Shown here: positions 12,701-25,400 of the stretch, piece after piece
Layout: each line of letters opens with the position of its first letter
Position numbering within the stretch: position 1 is the stretch's first letter
From: Colius striatus
Taxonomy: Eukaryota; Chordata; Aves; Coliiformes; Coliidae
Assembly: GCF_028858725.1 (NCBI RefSeq)
Contig: NC_084761.1
Coordinates: forward strand, 32,208,501 to 32,272,500
DNA: 64,000 nt
Direction: 5' to 3'
Program-made: the position numbers and the translations under genes
Notes under the pieces: model-generated
Database searches by the model: none
What the model was told of the DNA's origin: nothing
The model's input: only the letters and a program-made list of their open reading frames with translations

Positions 12701-13054
12701 AGATGTCCTTGCTGGACCGCTAACAAGCACCGCTTCTCCCTCCCCGCACCGAGAACCACTGGCGTCTGCCGCTCTCGGCACCGAGGGCTTTAACTACCAA
12801 AACACACGGGGCTCTTGGATGTCGGGGAGGGTGACAACCCCAAAAAGGGGCTGCAATTTGGAGCTCATACCCAGGGGACGTGAGGACAGAGCTTATGCCT
12901 CAGTGTACTGCGGGGACCTCACTCTCCACCGCAGCCTGACAAATATGAAGGAAGCACCTTAAAACGAAAGTCGGAATGTTTCTAGGTCTGCCAGCCGGCC
13001 GCTTTGGGAGCGCAGGAGGCATCTCCTTCAACCTACAGGAGATGACCCAGACAG

Positions 13055-13452
13055 TCGGGGGCTGGAGCACGCGCTCTGCGAGGTGAGACTGAGGGAACAG
13101 GGCTTGTTCGTCCTGGAGAGGAGATGCCTTCGGGATTACTCAGCGGCACACTACCAGCGCTGACAGCTGCGCTACCAAGAAAACAAGGTCTCCAGAGGGG
13201 TAATGGGCACTACTGAAAACAGGGGAGGTTCAGAAATGACAAAAGGAGAAACTTGCTCCCCATGAAGACAGAGGAACAGCATAACAGCTGCCTTGAGAGG
13301 CTGTGCAGTCTCCCAAGTCCTTGGGAGCATTTGAAAACGGATCAGAGCAACCTGATCTGACCTCAGAGCTTGGCCTTGTGTGAGCAGCAGGTTGGAGTAA
13401 GAGACCTTTTGGGGTCCTTTCCCACCTGAAGGACTCAATGAGCCTATGCTGA
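13055..13452 (+). mobile_element. CR1 LINE fragment, old and diverged
   Basis: On the plus strand the sequence reads like the end of CR1 ORF2 (gggctggagcacgcgctct, then a stretch encoding a degraded VRLREQGLFVLERR motif). After a diverged interior it reaches a recognisable 3' end at about 13,390-13,452 (gcaggttgga, then gacctTTTGGGGTCCttTCC). The tail repeat is almost lost. Divergence is clearly greater than in the copy at 25.6 kb, so this is an older insertion. Confidence 0.75.
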
Positions 13453-14678
13453 GTCAGCCACATGCTGTCAGATGGTGCTACTGAAGTCAGAGGCAACATC
13501 ACACCCAGAAAACAGGACACCAATGGCTTAGCAAAACTGAATAATTAGATATGTCTGCAGAAAGATAGTCTGGAGATATTTAAACAGGAGAATAACGAGG
13601 TTAGTATTTGACCTAATTGACATAAAAAATTATAAAATATTAATGTTGAGAGCTTTGGAGAGGGTTCGAGACATACAGAAAGCTCAAGCAGAACAGAAAG
13701 TCTTGCTTCTGCATCATAGGTAGTTAACTAATGGTTAGTTTTACTGTTTAGGAGAGAGGATTTGTGGTTTAAAGCCCATATACTTAAATTCTGATCTCAA
13801 CCCACCAAAAGGGAAACTGAGGCATGAGAACAAGACAGGGTAATTGTTTTCCCTAGATTAGCAGGTTTACTGGCCTCATGCACAGTAATTTTTGTTCTTG
13901 AGTACAATGGGAACCCCTATGTAATGTATCTTAAGCTATTAACTGGTGAGCAGAAAGGAGAAGAGGCTTTGGGGCTGGAGCTGGAACATGGTAGGTACCA
14001 TTTTCACTAAGAGATAACAAGTACTTAGGAAGTACAACAGAAAGCAAGGAAATGAGCACTGTTATGACCCACACACACAAGAAAGTGCAGATCAACAGGA
14101 CCTTTAAACATGGTGGTGTGATGAGTGCTCCCTCGCAGAAGCTCATGAGGACGTGTGACAGCAGCATGCATAGTGAAAGCATACTCTCTTCCCCTGCTTT
14201 TTACCCAAAATCACACAGTAAAAGTACTAAGGTTACAGCTTCTCCAAATGTAAGAAATAAAACTGTAATGTGCTCTGCTCTATATAGAAACTATTCTCTT
14301 GCCTTAAATGCACAAGCACATACTCTTTTTCCAGAGGGCCCATACCCTGCTGTATGATGACAGTGCAGCCTTTTGTCCTATTCGTTCCACACCCAGCCTT
14401 AGGCCTTGCTTATTCTACCTTCTATCCTCTACTACATACAAGAGTAACACTTGGGAGAGCTTCTGCTCTTCTCTCTCTGTGGTACCCAGCTTCCTCACAC
14501 ATTCATTGACTTATTGGTGGGGCACAGCGATGGCACTAGGCATGTTATCATTTCTACAGTAGGAGAACCAAGAGACTCGGCACAAAACCTTTACAGTATC
14601 TGGTAAATATCAATTGCTGGACTGTTGTCAAGAGTTCTTAGCATTACGCAGCCTTTCCTGTGTTCAAAGCGTAATGCT

Positions 14679-14755
14679 GTAAGAACAGCATGGCAATGCT
14701 AAATGAAAACTTCCAATGCAGCTTTAAGAACAGCATGACAGCGCTAAATGAAAAC
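14679..14755. repeat. Imperfect 45-bp tandem duplication
   Basis: The segment at 14,679-14,710 (core AAGAACAGCATGGCAATGCT) recurs at 14,724-14,755 with a few substitutions (AAGAACAGCATGACAGCGCT), both followed by AAATGAAAAC. The period is 45 bases. It is a simple local duplication with no known element identity. Confidence 0.8.
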
Positions 14756-17700
14756 GATGGTAAACACACGGTTCTAGTGTTTCGAGGGGAGTATTAAGAA
14801 GTGGGGGAAAATTTAACATCAAATTAGAAAAAACTCGACTCACACCAATCACACCCAGAGCCAGATTGCTCCAGGAGAGCTCAACCATCTGCTGAGCTAT
14901 TCCCAAGTGTCTCTTGTGGAGCAGGAAACAAGCGGCGATCAGCTGTGAACAGTTTGGTTCACCCGATGTGCCCGCCACAGGAGCAATCCCAAGCAAACGC
15001 TGAGTAGGCTGCAGTCTTGTCAGTTTAGACTTCTTGACTTGTTTTGGCAGACTGCTGGTGTTCAGCTTGTTTAACTGTCTAAACAGACGAGCAGACATGT
15101 TGGGACTCACAGTGTATCTTCACATTGTTAAGCATTGTTCAAGCTTCTTACAGCTGCTAAGAACTGGTTGCCTCTCTTATTTTCTTCTAAGCAGGGGCCT
15201 GATGCTCCCTTATCCCCCTTAAATGTTAACTCTGCATCCAGCTGTCTAATCTTACTATTGTTTACGCAGTTCCTTGCATTACCTATTATTTCATGCCAAC
15301 TTCTGAGACCAAAAAAAAAGCCTAAATCTCCTTGCCTCACTTCCTCTGACTGTGGTAAGGATCCTTTGGAAACAAACATGTCGTTGTATAATGAAGAGAG
15401 AAGCAAAGCACAGGGAGTAACATGATGAGGTTGGACAGCAATCCCTGTTCTTTTACTTTGTTTACATTTCAGTTTGCAAGAGCACTAACATTCTCTTTTA
15501 ATGTAAAAGTCCATAAGACTCCTAATTAAAACAACAGAGTGTCACAGTGACTCCTAAGGTCACAGGATTAATGCAGCAGCTAGTAGAAATAGGACATTGT
15601 AGGGGGAGGAGTGACTGTTTTGCAAAGGGGCCTTGGAGATGCTTGCCGAGATCAACAAGAGGAATGCATAGATCTAGTCTCTCTGAAGAGATTTTGGAAG
15701 GAAGAGGGTTTTTGTTGATTTAAAATTTCTGCTTATTCCCCAGGGTCTGCCTTCTTGTCCCTTCCTTGCAGCTTCTCCCCTTCCTCTAGCCCTGTTCCCT
15801 TGCTTCTGTGCTGAGCCCTGCCAGCTCTCACTCAACCTGCCTGCGTGCCCTGCCCCACTGCCCTTTCTGCCTCACACAACCTCAGCAGAGCTCAGGTACA
15901 GCCTATTGCCTCCTGACAAATGGCTTTTGTCAGCTCTAAGTAGGACAAGCTGCATTAAGACTGAAAAGAGAATGATCGCTTCCTAAAACTACTCAAAATG
16001 CTAAAATAATAATAAAAATTAACCCTTTCAACACTCCAGGCTATTGCTTATTTAACCTGAACTGCTATATTTTTACAAGATACTCTGACTTTTGAAGGAC
16101 TGTACCTGAAGGCTTAAATCCAGTTTCAGTGGGTCCTTCTTTGGTGATTCCTGAGCTGTGAACAATGTTTCTTCAGACATTTGATACATAGAAGTGGCTC
16201 CTCTAACACATGAAAACTTTTGCATCTCTGTAACAAAGCAGCAATATAATTTGTTAATCTAATTTACATCCAAAGCACTTTCTTCTTCTTGCAGGCGAGA
16301 TAAAACAGCTGTGCCTGATATTTCTGGCCAGGGCTGTCACAGCTTAGGGATCTGCTGAGAGGCAGAAAGAAGTGCCTACATCTTGCTATATCCCAGTCAT
16401 TTACCTGCCTGTAACCCTTTAAACTCAGTACTGGAAACACAGAGAAGCATTCACATAATGGAGTAAACATTGAGGAAAGTTTCCAGTGCAAAGCTGAGTT
16501 TGAAATTTTAGTCCATAAATTTTCATTATGGCTCATCAGTGGAAGTCTTGTGAAACAGAGAAGTTTTCCTTGGTGTGTGCATTTCTTGCTGTCCCCTAAC
16601 TTTTGAAGTTATCTTTCATGCCTGAGATTGTAGAAGTTTATCATATTTCCCAGCCTTTTGAACATACACATTATTTAGAAGCTATTCTATTTTCTAAGTC
16701 AAATTCCATCCCGAGTGACTGAAGAGGCCAGATGACATACACAAACCACAGCATGTTGTCAGTAATGACATTCAAGTTATATTCTGTTCTCTTGTTTAAT
16801 CTGGAAAACTTGTAGTACTCTTTCACATGCCACACACAAGGTTAGGCTATGTATACACACATAGAAGCTACACACATAGACTGGAGAAACCTGGTGGAGT
16901 CTTCTCTCCCCAAGGCAGGAAAAGGATGTGTCTTTCTGTCTCCATGGCATCTACTAAGTTCACCAATGGGTTTATGCATTTGATTTACATGGCAGCAAAG
17001 GGTCACATGTCTAGTCTTCTGAGAGAGGCAAAGCAAAAGGCAATGGGGGAGCACATGCACCTGGAATTTGGATAATAACCTTATTTGAATCCAGTTCCCT
17101 TATCAGCCAAATAATTAGTGGCTGGCTCCACATAGTGGTTTCTCCTGTAATTCCATTGAGTAGGGGTTTGGTATTTGGTATTTTCTCTCACAAAATAGCA
17201 TTGTGTTAGTTTTCCAGTGAGGTGCCATTTGCAAGCCCCATCCTTTGCAAGCCTCTGAGCTGTAGAACAGTGAAAGGTGGCTGCAGTCTTTCTGGCCTCT
17301 GTCCATCCCATTTGTGGCTAGAGAGATTAGGGAGCAGAAGGAATGTTGTGTCCTCATGCACACCACTGAGTGTGGTATCAGGTGTCTGCAGAGATATGGA
17401 TAGCATATCAGTGGCTCAGTTTGCCCTCTGTTATCTTAAGGATGCACTGAGATTGCTTAAAAAATAGCAGAGAGCTAAATGTATGAAGCTATTTTACCAG
17501 CCCAGGTCAGCGGCCAGTACTTGAAAAATAACCATGCACATCCCACAACTTTGGCTTAGAGATCTTGTGGCAGACAAGTCTTTGACACGTGGTTATGGAA
17601 AAGTACTCTGCCAGTCACAACTCTTACTTCATTTTCCCCTCTGGAGCCTTCTTACTGGTAGGAAAATTTAAAAACCTCTTTTCTGCTGAAGCTGTCATAT

Positions 17701-18017
17701 TGTCCTCAACTCTTCGCTATTTAGCAGTGATCTGAGAAAAACTTATCCCTCATGCTCCTTCAGTCCTACAGATGTTTTTCTGTGTATTGAAGAGAGCATA
17801 CACGCTGATGAGATGTAGCCACTTTTAGGTTGCTACAATGCCAAAGGTACTCCTGTGAGGTATCTTTCAGAGGCCTACCTGTCCTCTCATTCAACTCATC
17901 TTCAAAAATGAGCCATTTTTAAAGGAGACAACTAAAAGAAGGAGGAAAAGGCATATGGCCATTTTTATTGCCAACTTCCAGCTTAGCAGCTTTCCAGCTT
18001 CAGATATTCATTTTAGG

Positions 18018-18358
18018 TAACCCGCCCTTTAGGTATTTATAAGCATTGATATGGTCCCTCCTTAGTCTTCTCCAGGATGAACAGACCCAGGTTCAGCAGT
18101 CTTTCTTCATAAGAGAGATGTTCCACTCCCCTGGTCGTCTTTGTAGTCCTCCTAGCTGGAATCTCTCCAGAAGTTCTCTGTTCCTCTTGAGCTGGGGAGC
18201 CCAGAACTGGACACAGGACTCCAGATGAGGCCTTACCAGGGCAGAGTAGATGGGGAGCAGAACCTCCCTCGACTCACTGGACACACTCTTCTTGATGCAT
18301 CTCAGGATGCCACTGGCCTTCTTGGCTGTGAGGGCACATTGCTGGCTCATGTTTAGCT
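18018..18358 (-). mobile_element. CR1 LINE fragment
   Basis: The minus-strand open frame at 18,093-18,350 begins MSQQCALTAKKASGILRCI and continues through [20 protein letters not shown] to LKRNRELLERF. This is the CR1 reverse-transcriptase C-terminus. A frameshift follows, then the degraded LPYEERLR region and the start of the 3' part to about 18,018. Both the 5' bulk and the 3' tail are missing, so this is an internal scrap and inactive. Confidence 0.93.
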
Positions 18359-21300
18359 TTAGTTCTGTATCACTGTGTTAAGCTATGACACCCCTCTGCT
18401 ACTCAGAGGCTTTGATTTCAGTTGTGTAAGCATCTGTGTCAGCCTGAGAGGAAACCAAACCAATCCACACAAATAACGGTGGACTTGCATCCTGTAAAAA
18501 GCATGACTAAACTCTGGTCATCAGCTTTCTGATACTTGTTAACAAGATGGGTTCCCGTCTGCTTCCAATTTTGAAATGCCCTCTCTGTGTGGGATGTGTG
18601 GGGTTAATGTGTAGCTTTCCGGTAAAACATGATTCAATAATGGGTACCAGTCATTGTTTCTGGGAACTGAATGTGCTTGAGACCAGCCAGGGAGTAATGG
18701 GGACTCTAATGCTCCTTTGAAGGTTCCAGCACATGTGGCTCTAGCTGTTGAGTCATCAGCTTACAGCCCTGACAAACTGTCTTCTTGCACTGCATGTCCT
18801 GCTCTTTCTGGTAATCTTTGTCTCATGACACAGTGATCACAGGGTCCGTAGGTGCTGCAAGTAGGCCCTTCCTTGGCCCATCTCTGTATGGATCAGCTGC
18901 AAAAATAAAGAAGGTGATGTATGAATGTGTAAGAAGGCAGTGGAGGAAAGGATTGAGGAGAGAGAAAAAAGTCCTAGTTGACAGTTTGGGTCACACAGCG
19001 AGACCATGGTACGCAAACAACTGCTGCCCATGCAGGTGGCCATGGAGTTGGACCTCAGGCTCCAAGATACAGGGAATCACAGCTGCCAACGGAAAATGCA
19101 GCAAGCAGCAGAATGACAACCTGATGCCACACAGCATGGATAACTGCTGTGCTTAATGTGGACATGGGCACATGCATCTGGATACCACTCTTTTAAACTC
19201 TTACCTCTACTGCAGTGACTTTTTATAATCTGTTTTGGTTGAGAAGCAGATGGGGATGCTCAGCACTTGCACTTTCTATTGATAGAAGCAGCATGCTGTG
19301 TGTGCATGAAACAGCCCAAACATCTATTCCTACAGTAAATCAGGTTTTTGTAACCCCATCTTTTTAAAGACAGCTCATGATAAAAGTTGTACACTCAGTT
19401 CTGCCATTATTTATTTCTGTCCAAGTTTCACTGAGTTCAGGCTTGCAATCTTAAGCTATTTCTACATATGTCACTCTTTTCCCTGGTTTTCAACAGGACC
19501 ACTCTTTCCAGAAACTAGTCTCAATTCAATTGCCAACAAAAGAGGAAAAGATGAGGTTCAGTATATTGTAACACTCTCTTGATCACATCCTTTCAATTAA
19601 TTGAAACAGAGGCTATTCAGCTCTCAGCAAAACAAATTTCTTCCAGATATTTCTAGAGGCACACTAACATTTGGAGTAGTGTTTCCAGAAGAAGCTAAGA
19701 AGCCCTATGCTTTTCTTTACTCTTTGATCTACAAATCTATGTTAAAACAAGCAAGAAAGTCTGTAAGTACCACAATAGGTGGGTTGGCAAAATGCAGCTG
19801 TGAATCCTCACCGTCATCAGCCGCGTATGCAGAGGCCACGTGGAAAGCTGGATTTGTTCCATTCACCAGCAGGCCAGTCATGTGGGATGCCACTTTGTGG
19901 AAACTTAAGCCCTCCATGCTGGTGTTGAAAACATACCTTGGCAACACACAACTTATTTGTCATCATACATTAGTGAGGACTGGTATTGCCCTCCTATTGC
20001 TCACGCTCTGAGGCAGGCAAGATGTTTGAGACAATTACTTCACACCAACTGGTCTTGGGCAGAGTTTTACCTGGCAGTTTTCCTTCAATATATGCAGCAT
20101 ACAAATTCTCTGGACTGTTCTAGCATTTTGCAAACCCACAGTTAATGTCAGATCAGCTATGCCCTGTGATGGCAGAAAATGAAAGCCACTGCTATGGAAC
20201 AACTGTGTGCTCTATTTGCTTTCAGACGTTGATGAAGAGCACTTGCTACTTTTCTTCTTGATAGTGATGCTTCCAAATGTATGCTGCCAATGTAGCAGTG
20301 AATGTTTTAGGCACTCATCTAATGCTGACAGAAGATCTTTGTTCCGATCAGTTTGCTTATGGAGGCACGCAATTCTGTCAGTAAAGTCACCAAAATAAGC
20401 CCTCTGTTCAGAGGGCCTGTATCTTGTTAGCAATGACATCTACACATCCACCTGCACAGAGTCAGTGCTCCAAATAACTCAAAATTTGGGTTAACTCTCA
20501 ATAAAAAATGTAGATGTTGAAGCTCTTTCTTCCTCTGAAATGCCAGGTTGGCAACATCATCGAGCCTAGGGGCAGACAAAATGTGTCTTTGATGAAGGAT
20601 CTATCCTTGGCTGTGTGACAGACCCCCTAGGGAGCCTACTGCAAGTCATTTCAGGCAATGCTTTCCATCATAACATTTTGCTTTGGCTCAGGTGTACGTA
20701 CTGTCATTGACACCTGCTTGTGCAGGAGTAAACCACTTCTAGGTCCTTCTGAAAAGCCTGTGCTTAACCCTCCTGCAAGCCTGGCTGATTCCTTGAGTTT
20801 GGTGTGCTTCTCAGACTGCAGAGCTACTGTCCCTCTCTTTCTCTCCATACCTCACAAATGCCATAGATGTGAAGATGTGGGACCCCATCACATGCCTGTT
20901 TTGAAGCTAAATGAATGTTTGTAAAGCATTAAGGTCCTCAGTTATACAAATCTGAAGTAGCTTAGAGCTTCTTTGGCTGCAGACCTATCAAAAGAGTGCA
21001 GAAAGCTAAGGTGGGCAGAGGCACACTCAGGGAGATGCATGCCCCTGCTGAGTTTTCACCTGCTGCCTCATTTATCTTTGTCAGTCCCGTTCCATTAGTT
21101 GCCTGTTATCATGAGCTAAGCCAAGTGCTGCACTGCACCCTACCATTCCCAAAGCTTAGTGCCAGCCTTGGTAATTCCCCTGGCCAGTGCTTCAGGGAAA
21201 ACTGGCAGTATAACTCATCAAATGAACTGAGTCATTCTCCTTGTACTTCCTAGAAGGATTATGACTGATCGTAATTGTTTGTAATGAACACTCACCCATC

Positions 21301-22400
21301 TTTTCCAAAAGATTAACTTCCATTGTGTGGGGGTGAGGTAATCTGCACAGGTTTTTATCATACTCCTGCTTATACCCAGATCATTCTTAAGATGGATCTC
21401 ATTCCTAAAAAAAGCTCATAAAATACCTAGCTCTTGTCTTTATTTCTAAAGCCCCAGTGGTTCTGTTAGACAGACGTATGGCTACAGCAAAAGGTTATTT
21501 CATGTATAAAATAAAAAGGAACAAGCTTTGGATAGCCTTCAGAGTATGGCTTTGTTGGCAAGGAACAAAGGTGTTCTGGGTGATGGAGGTAAGAGTCCTG
21601 TGTACCACCAGAAAGGCCATGGCACAAATATGAGAGAAGTACAAGCCCTGACCATGCAGGAGGGATACATTAACGTGCACCCTTGCTTGTTCTGGCCAGC
21701 ATCTCTCCTGAGCGCTGCCCTGATGCATGCTAAAAGACAAATGCTCTTTGATGCACTTGTCATGGGTGGGACATTCTGCTAACATACAGCAGGAAGGTCA
21801 GTGTAACTTCCAACCTCCTTATTTAGGTGATGAAAACCAGCAGCTACCACACACTCACATACTCCCTGCTGTCTCTTCTGCAGCACCCCACAGAGCAGGG
21901 GCTGGAGCACAATTTTGCAGTCCTGTGTGGCATTCACCGCTGGTTTGCTGCAGAGGAAAGGGAGGGAGCCATAAGCAAGCAGTGCTGGCTACAGGCGCTG
22001 AGAGACTGTGGATGTCATGCGTGGATGCTTGGTGCCGCTGGAGGCAGTTACTGATGGCTGCAGATCTGCATGCCCAAGGAGCTTATCAAATTATACTTGG
22101 GCCTACATCCCCCTCAGTAATCAAGGCTCTGCTGGCAGTTCCAATTACAAACCCTCTTTATCACAAGTTAATAACTAAGCTGTAAGCACTCAGTCTATGG
22201 CAGCACACAGTGACAGCGAAGTCTTGAAGAATTTTGTTCTTAAAGCCTGTGTTATTTCTATGGTTGTATATTTTTTTTTGAGAATAAAAATTGCAAATAG
22301 TAAGAGAAATAATTAAAAACCCACGGTGATGTACTCAGAAGCTCACTAGGCCCATAAAATGGAAATCTGACCTGCTTTATGAAACTTATTTCTGTATCTG

Positions 22401-22487
22401 CAGGGCGGTTGGACTAGATGGATCCAACCCAACCTCTAAAGGTCCCTTCCAACCCCTACCATTGTGTGATTCTCTGATTCTATGATT
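22401..22487 (+). mobile_element. CR1 3'-end scrap with intact tail
   Basis: A short plus-strand CR1 terminus: the GGTTGGACTAGATGGATCC block, then AAAGGTCCCTTCCAACCCCT, and the tail TGTGATTCTCTGATTCTATG. About 87 bases of the extreme 3' end are kept, typical of heavily 5'-truncated CR1 insertions. The tail fixes the plus orientation. Confidence 0.92.
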
Positions 22488-25400
22488 TATGCATTTTTAA
22501 TTAAGAAATGTTGTCAGTTATTCACAAGCTGGTCGCTGTGTGTTCCAGTGTTATTACCCACATCCCTGTTACCACGATGGTCTGACAGCAAAATCCGTAG
22601 AGTCAGACTAAGAAAAAAGAAGTTGGTGGATAAACTGTTACATGTTGCCATTTCTATCCAGTCTAGTTTTGAAAACTGTCTACATTTATCAGGCAGACTA
22701 ACTCTCAAATACCAAGTAAGGTGACCTATCTTGCTCCCCAGCCCCCATCTTACTTGCTGCCCATTTTGTGCCTTCACTTGCACGAGTCCCAGCAGAAGTT
22801 GAGTACCAGCATACGTGAGTGTTTGTAATTATTTCAGCAACCCGTTTTCCTAACAGTCATTTGAGGCTGCCACATTTCCATCCTGAGAGATTAAGCATGG
22901 GAAGTGACACAAGGCCAGCCTCGCAGATGGACAGACACACTCACACACACAAGCATACTCCTCTGCAGTAAGGATCAGGACTAAAGTATTTAAAGGATCA
23001 ACCTAATAAGCTTTGGAGGTTCCCTAAGTTACGATGTCTCTAGAGCACACTTAGTTTTCCACTCCTAGGAAACGCTGCAGCAATTAGAGGGAGGTTTGTA
23101 TTCAAACTAGTGAACACAGACTTCATTTTTTGCTAAATCTCAGTATTTACCTAAAATTTTTAATGGGAATAAAAGAGTGTTTTGCAACTGGATTCAGTAA
23201 TAGCAGTGTCATCTAATTAGTTCCCGTCACCAGAGGGCATTGGAGGACAAGCTGATTTTTAGAAAGCATGAGCCCCATCCCTTCAGCTCAACCAGTGAAT
23301 ATTAATAAAGCCACTGGGCCCAACACCTCTCTTGGTACAAAACGAGCAACTCTGGCACAAGCAAACAGGGAAGGGGCTCTGCATTTGCCTCGTGCAGAGC
23401 TGCAGGCCAAGGGGCGTCTCCTTGCTTGTTCCCTTGCAGCTGTGCATGCACCTGAGGGCAAGCTGGAGCACAAGCTAGGAATGTGACTAAATGGTGCTTC
23501 AGAGATTGCTGTGCAGCCAAGTCACAAGTGTGTCGGGATGGCTCTTGAGGTACCGACAGCTCACCAACAGAAAATACCAATACTTGGCAATCAGCCTCTT
23601 GCATCCCTGAGCACAGCATAGTGGGTTATTTCAGAAGACAAGTGCAAGAAAGGCAAAAAAAGCAGCCAGTGATCTTCCCTCTGGAAGGAGCTGAGCAAAG
23701 GGCTGGGGGGCAAATTTGAACTATCAGTCCCTGCCTCCTTGGCCCTGGCCAGTTGTCTTCTTGTAACACACTTACGATGTACATGGGGACTACAAGGCTC
23801 TTCTAGGCTCCAGCAGTTTCCTTCTAATTCCTAGTCTGATTCACAAAATTAATTTCTATGTTAAATACAGACTTAGAAGTTTACAACAGGAGAGGCTTTT
23901 CTTAGACTGTCTCACTTGAGTGAAGGGCACCTCTTCAGATTAGCAAGGGAATAAAACCAATCTGAACCTGGAAACAACATGAAAAGTATTCATTTTGCCT
24001 GGTGCCAAAGTGCCAAATATATTTCCGTTAGCAGAAAGAAATACTATCCATTAGCAACAAACAATGAGGCTTTCTATACATTATGAATGCTTTACTCTTA
24101 AATGGGAGGGAGCAGGCCAAGCAGCCCTGGTCCCTTATCACCATGAAATAGCGATGCTCCTTTATGAACTACAACTGTGGCAAATTTATGCCCCACATCA
24201 GATCCCCAAGGCTATGAGATCATTGACTTCAATTAGAGAGTGAATACTATTGTGTAACAGTCAAAGGCCTTTAAGTCTAAGGCAGGACTTCTTGTGCTTT
24301 TCAAGTAAGGTCAGCTCAACACCCTGATAATAATGTTCCAGGTTATATCAGGCAATGGTTTAATTTGGATCATATTTTATTATCTTGGTTTTCCTTTAGA
24401 CATGTGGTTTTTTAATTTCAGTTCTTGCTTCACTTCATTCTTGCAACATGCTAGGCAACTACAGCGGTCCAGTAAGAGTGGGAAAGAAATGAGGTGTATT
24501 AATTTATTTGCTGCTTTAGGTCTAAAGCCTTGACAACTATATAAAATATGAGAGTCGATGTATGGACCTTCCCAACTCATCACGTATTCCAAAGGTAGCA
24601 TGTATGTCTTGCCAAAAATGCCAACTCATTCATTTCTCTATAAAAGCCACGGGGTCTCCAAGAAATGAGTACTGAAAGTTGTCACACTGACATTGTAGTG
24701 GATAAAGGGAAAGAAAAGAAACTGCCTTAAAACCCTTGTAGAGAATGCTTCCAAGTTCTCTATGATATTTAAAATAAAGAGGATCTGAAATTAATTCATG
24801 ACTTGCATTGATACCAGGACATGCCTCAAAACAAAAGGCATGCCATTCTCTCTCCTGTATAAATTGCCTTATTCCTCTCAAAGCTTATAATCTGGAAAGA
24901 CATCATTTCTCATGAGTACTAATTCCTTATTTTTTATACATATAATCAGTAGAACAGACTCAAAATTACAAAAAGCAGGGATTAAACAGAACAATGCAGC
25001 TATTGGGATACCTGGGGTTTTTTTTGCACTGCTCTGAACATTTTCACTAGTGTGCTTTTAGCAGGAAAACTATCTCAAGAAGGGCCAAATTTTACTTTAT
25101 TCTGAAACTTAATTTTTACATTTTAAACCAAGTGAAAATAAATTTCTTTTCCAAGTAGAAGTACCATTTTAATTTCAAATCTTTTTTTCCCCACTAAAGA
25201 GTTGACCTCCTTCTGCTCCCTGTGAGGAAATGAGCAATTTAAAGTGTTGGGTAAAACCAGAACCAAAATCTTAGAATAATACTAAGCAAATGCCAAAAAA
25301 GAAATTTTGATTAAGAAATAAACCCACAATAATGCCCATAGGCAGTTAAAAAGGAGTATGTTTCCAAAATGACCTAAAATGTTTTTGTTTACTTTTAAAC

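Larger units (their letters stand above)
12701..22400. other. Intergenic, SETD7 to MGST2, left part
   Basis: No gene is supported here. It holds an old plus-strand CR1 piece (about 13,055-13,452), a two-copy 45-bp duplication (14,679-14,755) and a second CR1 piece (about 18,018-18,358). Open frames at 14,724-15,110 (minus, 128 codons) and 19,601-20,011 (plus, 136 codons) were read and resemble no family I know. I saw no tRNA-like B-box or other RNA gene signature. Confidence 0.7.

Noticed and set aside
14724-15110. 128-codon minus-strand open frame starting MSPNMSARLFRQLNKLN
   Set aside because: Looks superficially like a mitochondrial targeting leader, but no family match came to mind and its end runs into the 45-bp duplication. 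A conserved reading frame in other birds would reopen it.
19601-20011. 136-codon plus-strand open frame with an overlapping 72-codon minus frame
   Set aside because: No family recognised on either strand and no start context or splice signals; compatible with chance in a 23-kb gene desert. A translated search against transposase and retroviral libraries would settle it.
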